Assembly: GCA_021299735.1 (NCBI GenBank)
Contig: JAJTEM010000002.1
Location: 62,001-126,000 of the forward strand
Origin: Burkholderiales bacterium
GTDB taxonomy: Bacteria; Pseudomonadota; Gammaproteobacteria; Burkholderiales; Burkholderiaceae_B
Direction: 5' to 3'
Length of the DNA: 64,000 bases
The notes under the pieces: generated by a model
What the model was told of the DNA's origin: nothing
The model's database searches: none
Seen by the model: only the letters and a program-made list of their open reading frames with translations
Part shown: positions 1-7,908 of the stretch, one piece after another
Layout: every line of letters starts with the position of its first letter
How positions within the stretch are numbered: the stretch's first letter is position 1
Program-made: the position numbers and the translations under genes

Positions 1-1
1 A

Positions 2-1357
2 CTGAATGTTGGTGGCAATACCAATGTAAGCGGCACGCAGGTGCAATTTGCAGCCTCGCAATTTGATGGCAATCTTAATGTAGCAGCCAATCAGGTTTCG
101 CAGGTAGGTCGCCTGGAGGTTGAAGGAGATGCCGTTTTTCAAGCTGTGGGTGGGGTTGTTGATTTACAGAATGCGGGTAACCGTTTCCAGCGCACTGTCA
201 GTGCAAGTGCAGAACAAACCCGTTTGTCTACCGTGGGTGACATGCAGTTACTCAACCTGAACAGCCGTGGCGGGTTGCTCACTGCGCAGGGGCGCATACT
301 GTTGCTGGGTAATATCGAGCAAACGGGCGGTACTTTAAGCTTTACTGCTAATGGTATTTCCCAGCCTTTGTCTTCGGCCGATATAGCCTTGTTGTTGCCT
401 CCAACCCTGGATGTGTTCTCCAGCAAAGAGGCAGCAAACCCGTTAACCGGTCTGGGCCGTATTACCCTGACCAGCCCCGTAATTCACCAACGTTCAGGTC
501 AATTGCTGACCGCTGCGGGAGCGACCACTCAGTTTAATTCACCCGAGAACGGCTCAATTATTCTCACCCAGGTCAACCAGATCAATGGTCAAGTGGCTGT
601 GTTGGCTGGGCAAAACTACAATCAGTCGTTTGCGTATGCAGTGGATCGCGGCGCAAGTCTTTTTGCCATTAACAACGATGTGCGTTTGAGCGTGGGTGGC
701 CAAGGTGCCGAGGCAGACTTGATTGCAATTCGAGCACGCGGCCTGGCTACTCAGGGCAATGATGCTGTTATCCGCGCACGTATGCCATACAACGACCTTG
801 GAGTAGGTACGGCACGTTCCTACGCGGGTTTGACCCTTTCAATTCCCTTGGGTGGACCGAATGGTCAGGCTGCTGGTTTGTCCTCTTTTGGTGAATCGTC
901 GGGCTCAGGCCAATCGCCAGTTGCTGGTGCAATCCGGGTGGAGGTTGGTGATATCAGTCGTCCAGGTTTGGGTGGCTTCCTCACGGTGTTGCCTTTTGAG
1001 GGCAGCAATCTGTTACCAGGTCAAGTGGTTTATCTGGCAGGCCCGGAGCGAAAAGGAACCCAGGCATTCTTCTACGACGGTGCACGTACCCTTGGACGTA
1101 TTCCTGTGGTTTATAACGGCACGTTGCTGCTTTCACCCCAGGAAAATGCAGCGTTGACAACTGCCCAGGGGGCGGTGGTTCTGGCGCGCCAGGAGCAGAC
1201 CCGTTCTGTGGTTCGCACTGAAAACGTGGCGGGTAAAATCATCAACGGTGTTGTTGCAGAGGTTGGCCCTGGTCGCCCAGCCACTGAAGGTGCGGGTGGG
1301 GCCGGAAAACCAGCCTCTTGTGATGCCGATGACTCAGGCTTGAGTTGCGCACCCTGA
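2..1357 (+). CDS. C-terminal part of a large filamentous-haemagglutinin-like surface protein (5' end outside window)
   Basis: The reading frame is open from the first bases of the window to TGA at 1355, so this is the C-terminal 451 or so residues of a longer protein. The GTG at 41 is an internal codon and not a believable start. The sequence is rich in G, N, Q, V and S with short beta-strand-like repeats such as LEVEGDAVFQAVGG and QVNQINGQVAVLAGQ. This pattern is typical of the beta-helical shaft of haemagglutinin-like or two-partner-secreted exoproteins. There is no autotransporter barrel at the end. It finishes in a Gly/Ala-rich stretch and a tail with two cysteines (CDADDSGLSC). The likely role is an exported adhesin or surface filament. 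The family call rests on composition and repeat style only, and no TPS partner gene is visible. Confidence 0.6.
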   Translation: MNVGGNTNVSGTQVQFAASQFDGNLNVAANQVSQVGRLEVEGDAVFQAVGGVVDLQNAGNRFQRTVSASAEQTRLSTVGDMQLLNLNSRGGLLTAQGRILLLGNIEQTGGTLSFTANGISQPLSSADIALLLPPTLDVFSSKEAANPLTGLGRITLTSPVIHQRSGQLLTAAGATTQFNSPENGSIILTQVNQINGQVAVLAGQNYNQSFAYAVDRGASLFAINNDVRLSVGGQGAEADLIAIRARGLATQGNDAVIRARMPYNDLGVGTARSYAGLTLSIPLGGPNGQAAGLSSFGESSGSGQSPVAGAIRVEVGDISRPGLGGFLTVLPFEGSNLLPGQVVYLAGPERKGTQAFFYDGARTLGRIPVVYNGTLLLSPQENAALTTAQGAVVLARQEQTRSVVRTENVAGKIINGVVAEVGPGRPATEGAGGAGKPASCDADDSGLSCAP

Positions 1358-1449
1358 TTAATCTGGATTAGGGACTTCCTGTGTAGCCACAACAGGGAGT
1401 CTGCCGCATACTTCGGGTTGATTTTTTTAATTCGAATTGGAGTGAGTTC

Positions 1450-1857
1450 ATGAAAACCAAAGCTGTCTTGTCTGTTGATGATGTGCAGGCCATTTTGACT
1501 GCTGCCCGCGCGGAGGCCGAGGCCAACAAATGGGCGGTTACCATTGCCGTGGCTGATGATGGTGGCCATTTGTTGGGCATGTTACGTTTGGATGGCGCAC
1601 CACCCATGAGCGCGCACATTGGTCCATCCAAAGCAAAGTCTGCTGCCATGGCTCGCAAAGACACCAAAATTCTTGAAGACGTAATCAACAACGGACGCAC
1701 CGCTTTTGTAACCGCTCCCTATGTGGATGGTCTTCTTGAAGGTGGCGTTACCATCGTGGTTGATGGCCAAGTGGTTGGTGCCGTTGGTGTGTCTGGCGTT
1801 AAATCGGATCAGGATGCGCAGGTTGCACGTGCTGGCGTTGCTGCACTGAAACCGTGA
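1450..1857 (+). CDS. GlcG/HbpS-family (DUF336) protein
   Basis: A 135-residue single-domain protein with the layout of the GlcG/HbpS family: an N-terminal helix (VDDVQAILTAARAEAEAN), the strand-turn VTIAVADDGGHLLGMLRLDGA, and a C-terminal GGVTIVVDGQVVGAVGVSG segment. HbpS-type members bind haem or cobalamin-like ligands, and GlcG members sit in glycolate operons. Neither context is present here, so the ligand is unknown. The ATG at 1450 follows a good GGAGTGAG ribosome site. No signal peptide is seen, so it is probably cytoplasmic. A terminator follows directly, which indicates a single-gene unit or the last gene after the upstream adhesin. Confidence 0.8.
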   Translation: MKTKAVLSVDDVQAILTAARAEAEANKWAVTIAVADDGGHLLGMLRLDGAPPMSAHIGPSKAKSAAMARKDTKILEDVINNGRTAFVTAPYVDGLLEGGVTIVVDGQVVGAVGVSGVKSDQDAQVARAGVAALKP

Positions 1858-1894
1858 TTGTTGTGGTCTGACCGAACCCTATTTGAATACTAAG

Positions 1895-1921
1895 TCCCGG
1901 CATTCATGTCGGGGTTTTTTT
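1895..1921 (+). terminator. Rho-independent terminator after the GlcG/HbpS-family gene
   Basis: The stem CCCGGCAT/ATGTCGGG contains one G-T wobble, has a two-base loop and is followed by a run of T. It lies 37 bases past the stop codon. Confidence 0.8.
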
Positions 1922-2004
1922 ACGCCGGTGGGCTTGTTTAAAATAGCGGCGCTCTTATCGATTCTGGAGCACTCTACAAGTTCCCAACCTTATTCCGGCT
2001 TTCA

Positions 2005-2505
2005 ATGATGTTCAGTCGTTTTGCTTGCATTTTTTTTCTGCTATTGCTGCAAGCCTGCGCAAGTTTTCAAGACCGTGGCTCGAATGTATTGGTGTTGGAT
2101 GACGGCACTGTGTTCATTGGCATGGAAACTGACAGGCCCGCTGTTCAAAATGCACTGTTGGCGCAGTTTCGCGAATGGCGTGGTACACCTTATAAATTGG
2201 GTGGCAACTCGAAAGCAGGCATTGATTGTTCAGCCTTTGTGCAACAAACGCTGTCTACGCGCTTCAATATTGCGGCCCCGCGCAGTACCACGCAGCAAGT
2301 TCATATGGGCGAGGAAGTTGACCGCGGTTCAATTCAAGTGGGCGATCTCGTGTTTTTTAGAACGGGCTATTCCACCAATCATGTTGGTTTTTATTTGGGC
2401 AGTGGAAGGTTTTTACATGCATCCACCACTGTCGGTGTAACCATCGGTAGTCTTGATGACCCCTATTGGCGTAAAACATTCTGGAAAGTTCGCCGGGTGA
2501 TGTAG
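2005..2505 (+). CDS. NlpC/P60-family cell-wall peptidase, lipoprotein (MepS/Spr-like)
   Basis: A 166-residue predicted lipoprotein. A hydrophobic signal ends in the lipobox LLQAC, with the lipidated cysteine at 18. The rest is one NlpC/P60 domain of the Spr/MepS/NlpC type with the expected triad: Cys75 in GIDCSAF, His126 in TNHVGFY and His138 in FLHAS. Enzymes of this family cut peptide stems or cross-links in peptidoglycan. Anchoring to the outer membrane would place it in the periplasm. Two ATG codons lie in tandem at 2005 and 2008 with no strong ribosome site, so the start is uncertain by one codon. It appears to be transcribed alone. Confidence 0.9.
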   Translation: MMFSRFACIFFLLLLQACASFQDRGSNVLVLDDGTVFIGMETDRPAVQNALLAQFREWRGTPYKLGGNSKAGIDCSAFVQQTLSTRFNIAAPRSTTQQVHMGEEVDRGSIQVGDLVFFRTGYSTNHVGFYLGSGRFLHASTTVGVTIGSLDDPYWRKTFWKVRRVM

Positions 2506-2622
2506 TTCGTCTGGTTCACGGGGGAACCCATTTGCGGGTGAACCAATCGTGCTTTTATCAACTGATACCGGATTTTGTACTTTTCTTGTGCCCAATGTTG
2601 GGTCAACAAGGAGGAAATTACA

Positions 2623-3843
2623 ATGTCTCTCGTCTTGTCACAATCAGACAGTATTGCCAACAAGTCCCTGCAAAAACTGATTCAGGAAACCACCGAGTTG
2701 CTGAAGCTCAGCATGACTCAGGGTATGAATGCCGGCATGGCACCTTCGATTTACAAATTAAAACCTGCTGAATTGAAGGTAGGCGGCAAGAAGAAGGTTG
2801 CTTATCCCTCGGTCGCGCAATTGGCGGCAGTGCGACTGAAATCGGTATCAGTTGAAAAAGCGCAGGTAGTACGTTTGTCGCTGGGTGCAGATCAGCAATT
2901 ATCCACTGCCATTCGTGCCCGCGGTTTGAATGTGGAAGCTGCCAAGCCTGTGTTTGAGCAGATTGATATCAAGCGCCAGTTCTCGTTTATCAATGACACC
3001 ACATTCAGCGAGCAAGCCATGGCTGAAATGGTGTCGGAATTGAATCAGCTTGATGTTGACCAGACCGTTTCAAGAAAAGAGTTGCTGGAACTTGAACTCA
3101 AAAAAGTAGATTTAAAAATCGGGCGCATGCCACCGAATTGGTGGAAAGATATTGTGGTGTTGGCCGAGAAAGAAGAGCCCAAGAAACCGATTGTGTTGAA
3201 TAAAGGTCTGCGTTTCCGGGTACACGAGGTGAAATGTGTGAAAGAGACTACGCCCACATGGCCCGGTAGTGATGAAATTTCCTGGGGCGGTGCAACTGTG
3301 GATGATGACGGCACAGTGCAGAAAATTCTTGAGAAATATGTGCGCGGTGGGTTTGACGGCGGTGAGCGCAAGGTGTATAGCCCGCCTGAAGTTATCAGAA
3401 CGTTTTCACTGGATGGCGATTACCCCAAGGACTTCATGGTAACCATGTCATTGGCGGAAAAAGATGGCAACGGAATGTCTGATTTCATTAAGGATTTGTA
3501 CGAAGCCATCAAAGCCGAGGTTCAAGTAATTCTGACTGCGTTGGGTGCGGCGGCGGGTGCGGCAATTGGAACCGCGATTGGTGGTTCTATTGGTACTGCT
3601 ATTGGTGGCCCTTTGGGCACAATTATTGGTGTGGCCGCAGGCGCCATTCTGGGTGCCTTGGTTGGCTGGTTGATCGCGATGTTCAAAGACGATATTTTCA
3701 GGCCTCAAGCCTCTACTTTGCATCTGCCAGACGGTGTTTCTACCTTTCCCGGTGGATCGCTGACTTCGCCGAAAGCCACTTTCAATTTCCGTGACCATGG
3801 TGGGCATTACCAGGTTATTTACGATTGGCAAATAACCCGCTAA
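2623..3843 (+). CDS. Uncharacterised protein with a glycine-zipper membrane segment
   Basis: The ATG at 2623 is chosen because an AAGGAGG site lies just upstream; the frame extends back to 2575 without such a signal. The product is 406 residues and I cannot name a family. The N-terminal 150 residues are helical and charged. The middle holds a motif of the form GSDEISWGGATVDDDGT, a pattern I associate with uncharacterised bacterial proteins. Near residues 305-355 there is a long G/A/I zipper (ALGAAAGAAIGTAIGG, GPLGTIIGVAAGAILG) suited to helix packing in a membrane. A short beta-rich tail follows. There is no signal peptide. It could be a pore-forming or membrane-inserting protein; that is an inference from the zipper alone. 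Confidence 0.75.
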   Translation: MSLVLSQSDSIANKSLQKLIQETTELLKLSMTQGMNAGMAPSIYKLKPAELKVGGKKKVAYPSVAQLAAVRLKSVSVEKAQVVRLSLGADQQLSTAIRARGLNVEAAKPVFEQIDIKRQFSFINDTTFSEQAMAEMVSELNQLDVDQTVSRKELLELELKKVDLKIGRMPPNWWKDIVVLAEKEEPKKPIVLNKGLRFRVHEVKCVKETTPTWPGSDEISWGGATVDDDGTVQKILEKYVRGGFDGGERKVYSPPEVIRTFSLDGDYPKDFMVTMSLAEKDGNGMSDFIKDLYEAIKAEVQVILTALGAAAGAAIGTAIGGSIGTAIGGPLGTIIGVAAGAILGALVGWLIAMFKDDIFRPQASTLHLPDGVSTFPGGSLTSPKATFNFRDHGGHYQVIYDWQITR

Positions 3844-3864
3844 GCGCTTGTTTCAGATGCAATT

Positions 3865-3893
3865 AAAAAGCCCGCATAAATGCGGGCTTTTTG
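3865..3893. terminator. Bidirectional terminator between the glycine-zipper gene and htpX
   Basis: A perfect GCCCGCA/TGCGGGC stem is flanked by A-run and T-run, so it can end transcription from both converging genes. Confidence 0.85.
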
Positions 3894-3937
3894 TTACATC
3901 CAAGAAAGTTGAGTCTGGCGAATTTTACCCTGTGTAT

Positions 3938-4816
3938 TTACTTCTGCTGCGCCAATGCCTCAATGCGCTGTTCCAGCGGTGGGTGGCTGCTAAACAGCGC
4001 CATCACACCACCTTTACCCGAAATGCCAGATGCCGCCATGTTGGATGGCAATTCACCAGCCTGCATGCCGCCTAGGCGTTTCAGCGCTGAAATCATGGGT
4101 TGTTTTGTACCCATTAACCATGCAGCGCCCGAGTCGGCGCGGAATTCACGCTGACGCGAGAAGTACATCACGATAATGGAGGCCAGAATACCTAAGGTAA
4201 TTTCCATCACGATCACGGTGATGAAGTAGCCCATGCCTTGGCCATTTGATTCGGAGTCGTCTTTGCGCAAAAACTGATCCACCATAAAGCCAACCACGCG
4301 GGCCAGGAAGAACACAAAGGTGTTGACCACGCCCTGAATCAGCGTGAGCGTGACCATGTCGCCGTTGGCGATGTGTGCCACCTCGTGGGCCAGCACGGCC
4401 TCGGCTTCCTCACGGCTCATGCTTTGCAGCAAACCGGTGCTAACCGCCACCAGCGAATTGCTTTTGCTGGGGCCTGTGGCAAAGGCATTGGGGGCGCCTT
4501 CGTAAATGGCCACTTCAGGCATGGGAATGCCGGCTTTGTCTGCGAAGCGCTGCACCGTGCTAACCAGCCATTGCTCGGTGGGGTTGCGTGGTGTTTCAAT
4601 CACCTGTGCGCCGGTGCTCCATTTGGCTACTTTTTTGCTGATCAACAGGCTGATGAACGAGCCACCAAAACCCAGTACAGCACTGAATGCCAACAGCATG
4701 GTCAGGTTCAGCTGACCCCCTGCCATGAACTGGTTCAAGCCCAGCACATGCACAGTAATGCCCAGTACCACCATGATGGCGACGTTGGTGGCTAAAAATA
4801 AAACAATGCGTTTCAT
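3938..4816 (-). CDS. htpX: HtpX, membrane zinc metalloprotease (M48)
   Basis: A 292-residue protein with the usual HtpX length and layout. There are two N-terminal membrane segments (about residues 3-25 and 38-58). The zinc motif HEVAH has ligands His144 and His148 and catalytic Glu145. Two further membrane segments follow (about 158-180 and 197-220), then the third-ligand region [11 protein letters not shown]. HtpX degrades misfolded membrane proteins and is normally envelope-stress induced. Its ATG overlaps the stop of the upstream ribosome-hibernation-like gene by 4 bases (4813-4816), so the two are translationally coupled. Confidence 0.95.
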   Translation of the reverse strand: MKRIVLFLATNVAIMVVLGITVHVLGLNQFMAGGQLNLTMLLAFSAVLGFGGSFISLLISKKVAKWSTGAQVIETPRNPTEQWLVSTVQRFADKAGIPMPEVAIYEGAPNAFATGPSKSNSLVAVSTGLLQSMSREEAEAVLAHEVAHIANGDMVTLTLIQGVVNTFVFFLARVVGFMVDQFLRKDDSESNGQGMGYFITVIVMEITLGILASIIVMYFSRQREFRADSGAAWLMGTKQPMISALKRLGGMQAGELPSNMAASGISGKGGVMALFSSHPPLEQRIEALAQQK

Positions 4817-5160
4817 GATGCGTGTTGTCCTTTCAACAATTGCAAGGGGGTCACCTGGTGAAGGGTGTGTTTCAGTTGGCGGCGAAGAGCACGTGCTGCT
4901 GATTCAACCGCCTGGTCAATTGCGCTAAGCCAATGTGGCCCTGCGCTGTCTACGATCAAGGGCGCTTGCCCATCGATTCGAATTTCAATCAAGCAGTTGC
5001 GCTGGTCGGCCTGCTGTTTTACGGAATGCCGATCCAGTTTCACTGTGATGTTTTTAATCTGGGTCGAAAGTCGATTGACGGCCGAGCGCACGCGGCGAAG
5101 TACATACCTGCGCAGGGTTTCATCGATCTCGGGATGCCGAGCCACAATTTCAGTTTTCAT
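4813..5160 (-). CDS. HPF/RaiA-like ribosome-associated protein
   Basis: A 115-residue basic protein with the HPF/RaiA (sigma-54 modulation protein) pattern: an N-terminal strand-helix unit ([21 protein letters not shown]), a central strand pair ([16 protein letters not shown]) and a helix rich in Arg and Ala ([19 protein letters not shown]). Such proteins bind the 30S decoding region and promote 70S or 100S dimers in stationary phase. The similarity is weaker than for typical HPF, so a divergent member is likely. An AGGAGG-type site precedes the ATG at 5160. It is the first gene of a two-gene unit with htpX, linking ribosome protection and membrane protein quality control under one promoter. 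Confidence 0.65.
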   Translation of the reverse strand: MKTEIVARHPEIDETLRRYVLRRVRSAVNRLSTQIKNITVKLDRHSVKQQADQRNCLIEIRIDGQAPLIVDSAGPHWLSAIDQAVESAARALRRQLKHTLHQVTPLQLLKGQHAS

Positions 5161-5244
5161 GGTTGCGTCCTCCTTTCGTGGAAATAGACAATTGAAGTGT
5201 ACGCTGGTTCAATGTAAGAATAAATGGAACAATTGCTTATTAAA

Positions 5245-5254
5245 TATTCGAATA
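5245..5254. promoter_or_regulatory. Palindrome TATTCGAATA before the LysR-family gene
   Basis: A perfect 10-base palindrome in an AT-rich stretch, 13 bases before the LysR-family start, inside the divergent control region with the HPF-like gene. It could be an operator or autoregulation site; no footprint-like repeat beyond this is visible. Confidence 0.3.
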
Positions 5255-5267
5255 AATCGAAGCATTA

Positions 5268-6191
5268 ATGAAACTTACCGATCTGAATTTCCACCACCTG
5301 CGTTATTTCTGGATGGTGGCCAACACGGGCAGTTTAACCGCAGCGGCCGAGCGGCTGGGCTTGCGTGCACAAACGCTGTCCAGCCAAATTACCCAATTGG
5401 AACAAACATTGGGGCGAGCGCTTTTTCAGCCTGTTGGCCGGGGCTTGGGCCTGACTGAAGCCGGGCGAATCGCTTTGCGTTATGCAGACCAAATTTTTCA
5501 GCTGGGCGAGCAAATGGCCGAAAGTTTGGGTGACGAGCAGCTGGACTATACCTTGCGCCTGTCGGTGGGCATTGCCGATGCCTTGCCCAAAACAGTGTCG
5601 TTTCACATGATTGAGCCAATTTTGGGCATGCAGCGGCCTGTGCGCCTGGTGTGCCAGGAGGGCAGGTTTGAAACCCTGTGTTCCGAGTTGGTACAACACA
5701 GCGTGGACGTGGTGCTGGCCGAGCGCCCTGGTGGCCAGGGCACTGCACACTTGCAGGTGGCCAAGTTGCTAACTTACCCGGTGCGAATTTTCGCAAGCCC
5801 GAACCTGAAACAGAAATACGAAGCGAATTTTCCACAAAGCCTGCAACATGCACCGTTCTTGATGCCTTCGCGCAACAACGTGCTGCGCTTGAAGCTGGAA
5901 CACTGGTTTGAAAGTGTGGGCGTGGAAGTGACGGTGGTGGGTGAATTCGACGACCTGGCCCTGCTCGAAACGTTTGGCCGGGCAGGCTTGGGATTGTTTG
6001 CCGTGCCTGCCATGCTGATTGAAGACGTGGTGCGCGACAACACCGTGGTGCACATGGGCGATGCGCAAGGCGTGGTTGAAGATTTTTTTGCTTTTACCCA
6101 TCCACGCAATTTGAATCACCCCGCTTTAAAGCTGCTGTTTGGCCTGGGTGGCATGGCAAACCCCAATACAAACCCGAATCGCCTCGATTAA
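5268..6191 (+). CDS. LysR-family regulator, NhaR-like
   Basis: A 307-residue LysR-type protein. The N-terminal winged helix-turn-helix covers about residues 5-65 (LRYFWMVANTGSLTAAAERLGLRAQTLSSQITQLEQTLGR split over helices 1-3). A linker helix and a substrate-binding domain follow. The opening LNFHHLRYFWMVA and the overall register are like NhaR, the activator of Na+/H+ antiporter genes, but no nhaA lies nearby. The next gene in the same direction, 79 bases on, is an AEC permease that may be its target. The coinducer is unknown. Confidence 0.85.
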   Translation: MKLTDLNFHHLRYFWMVANTGSLTAAAERLGLRAQTLSSQITQLEQTLGRALFQPVGRGLGLTEAGRIALRYADQIFQLGEQMAESLGDEQLDYTLRLSVGIADALPKTVSFHMIEPILGMQRPVRLVCQEGRFETLCSELVQHSVDVVLAERPGGQGTAHLQVAKLLTYPVRIFASPNLKQKYEANFPQSLQHAPFLMPSRNNVLRLKLEHWFESVGVEVTVVGEFDDLALLETFGRAGLGLFAVPAMLIEDVVRDNTVVHMGDAQGVVEDFFAFTHPRNLNHPALKLLFGLGGMANPNTNPNRLD

Positions 6192-6270
6192 TGGCTTGCA
6201 GTAAACTTTCACCTTCCCTTTTACGTCCTTGTTAATTCCCTGTAGTTAACTCCCTGAATGGCGGCCTTTT

Positions 6271-7143
6271 ATGTTTTTGCGCATTGTTGCGGTTATTTTT
6301 CCTGTGTTCGCTGTGGTGGCCTTGGGGTATTGGTATGGGCGGGTGAAAAACCCCGACATGAAATTCGCCAACCAGCTGAACATGGAAATTTTTGTCCCAG
6401 CGCTGGTGTTTTCGGCATTGGCCAGCAAGTCGTTTGAAATCGAATCGTATTGGTTGCTGGCGGTGGGCGGGGCCATTGTAGTGCTGGGCTCGGGTTTATT
6501 GGCATGGCCAATTGGCCGATTTTTGGGCATTGAAAGCAGAATTTTCGTGCCGCCCATGATGTTCAACAATTCTGGAAACATGGGCTTGCCACTGGCTATT
6601 CTGGCCTTTGGTGAGCAAGCGTTGCCAGCCGCGGTGATGCTTTTTCTGGTCAGTAACACGCTGCATTATTCGCTGGGCACCTGGATGATGAGCCCCAATG
6701 CCCGTATTTTAATGCTGTGGAAAGAACCCGTGATTGCCGCTTCGATTGCGGGTTTAAGTGTCAGCCTGTTGGGAATTCAGGTGTGGGAACCCCTTTACTT
6801 TGCAATTGACATGGTGGGCGATGTGTCCATTCCTCTGCTTCTGTTTTCGCTGGGTGTGCGCCTAACGCAGGCCGACTTTTCTGATGTGAAACTTGGCGTG
6901 ATTGGCGGGGTGTTGTGCCCATTAACAGGCCTCGTATTTGCCGCCCTGTGCGTGTGGCTGTTGCCTTTAAGCCCTGAACATGCGGCCATGCTGATTGTAT
7001 TTGGTGCCCTGCCACCGGCTGTGCTTAGTTTTGTGTTCGCTGAAAAATACGGCCTTCAGCCCCAGCGTGTGGCCTCGCTGGTGATGATGGGTAACCTGAT
7101 GAGCCTCATTTTTGTGCCAATGGCGCTGTATTGGGTGTTGTAA
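6271..7143 (+). CDS. AEC-family (auxin efflux carrier-type) permease
   Basis: A 290-residue polytopic membrane protein with about ten hydrophobic segments and the family hallmark of an internal repeat. Conserved features include NMEIFVPALVFSALA near the first crossover and NNSGNMGLPLAILAFGE in the middle. Bacterial AEC proteins export or import organic acids such as malate, and the substrate cannot be read from sequence. It follows the LysR-family gene in the same direction. The ribosome site before ATG 6271 is weak. It ends 40 bases before the converging msrA. Confidence 0.85.
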   Translation: MFLRIVAVIFPVFAVVALGYWYGRVKNPDMKFANQLNMEIFVPALVFSALASKSFEIESYWLLAVGGAIVVLGSGLLAWPIGRFLGIESRIFVPPMMFNNSGNMGLPLAILAFGEQALPAAVMLFLVSNTLHYSLGTWMMSPNARILMLWKEPVIAASIAGLSVSLLGIQVWEPLYFAIDMVGDVSIPLLLFSLGVRLTQADFSDVKLGVIGGVLCPLTGLVFAALCVWLLPLSPEHAAMLIVFGALPPAVLSFVFAEKYGLQPQRVASLVMMGNLMSLIFVPMALYWVL

Positions 7144-7183
7144 GTTGAGTGCGGTAAGTTGAGTGCGGTAAGCCTTTGCCTGG

Positions 7184-7792
7184 CTACTTGGGTTTGTAGC
7201 CCCACACTTCGTTCAAGCGGTTTTCCCGGCCGCAGGTGGTTTTGTAATACCGGTAGCGCAAGGGGTTTTTGCGGTAAAAGTCTTGGTGATATTCTTCGGC
7301 CACGTAAAAGGTTTGCGCTGCTTCAATCGTGGTGTAGATGGTTTTGAATTTGCCGGTGCCCAGCAACTGTTCTTTGCTTTGTTTCGCCTCGCGGTGCTGT
7401 TGTTCGTTCAGGTAAAAAATGGCCGATCGGTATTGCTCGCCCACATCACAGAATTGCCGGTTTTGTACGGTGGGGTCAATGTTGGCCCAGAAGGCTTTTA
7501 GCAAGTTGCTGTAGCTGATTTGTTGGGGGTCGTATTGAACCCGCACCACTTCAACATGGCCCGTGTTGCCCTGGCTTACCTGTTCGTAGGTGGGGGAGGG
7601 GGTACGCCCGCCGGTGTAACCCGAGTCGACCGCTTTAACTCCCTTTATTTTTTCGAAGACTTCTTCCATGCACCAGAAGCAGCCGCCCCCGAATATGGCC
7701 TGTTCCAGCTGCTGGGCCTGCGCCAGGGGCGCAAACCCCAAAAGCCCCAATAACAAAGTTGCAGTGTTACGCGACCAAACCACCCAAGCCAT
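7184..7792 (-). CDS. msrA: Peptide-methionine (S)-S-oxide reductase MsrA, exported form
   Basis: A 202-residue protein with the MsrA signature GGCFWC; the catalytic cysteine is Cys38. The usual GYTGG, YEQVSQGNTGHVEVV and QYRSAIFY blocks follow. A hydrophobic N-terminal signal ending near AQA-QQ (residue 26) suggests that it acts in the periplasm, repairing oxidised methionine in envelope proteins. Most cytoplasmic MsrA lack this leader. There is no partner MsrB in the window. It is transcribed toward the AEC gene. Confidence 0.93.
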   Translation of the reverse strand: MAWVVWSRNTATLLLGLLGFAPLAQAQQLEQAIFGGGCFWCMEEVFEKIKGVKAVDSGYTGGRTPSPTYEQVSQGNTGHVEVVRVQYDPQQISYSNLLKAFWANIDPTVQNRQFCDVGEQYRSAIFYLNEQQHREAKQSKEQLLGTGKFKTIYTTIEAAQTFYVAEEYHQDFYRKNPLRYRYYKTTCGRENRLNEVWGYKPK

Positions 7793-7908
7793 GCATGTAC
7801 TCCTTGTGCAACATTCAAACTGATTGTGGCGTTAACCACGGTTTTGCTTTCATTCAGACCGGCTTTTTGAAATAATGTTCACCCTTTGCCGGAAATATCA
7901 GTGAAATC

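Noticed and set aside
852..1157. Open frame inside the haemagglutinin-like gene
   Set aside because: Shadow of the main frame with low-complexity product.
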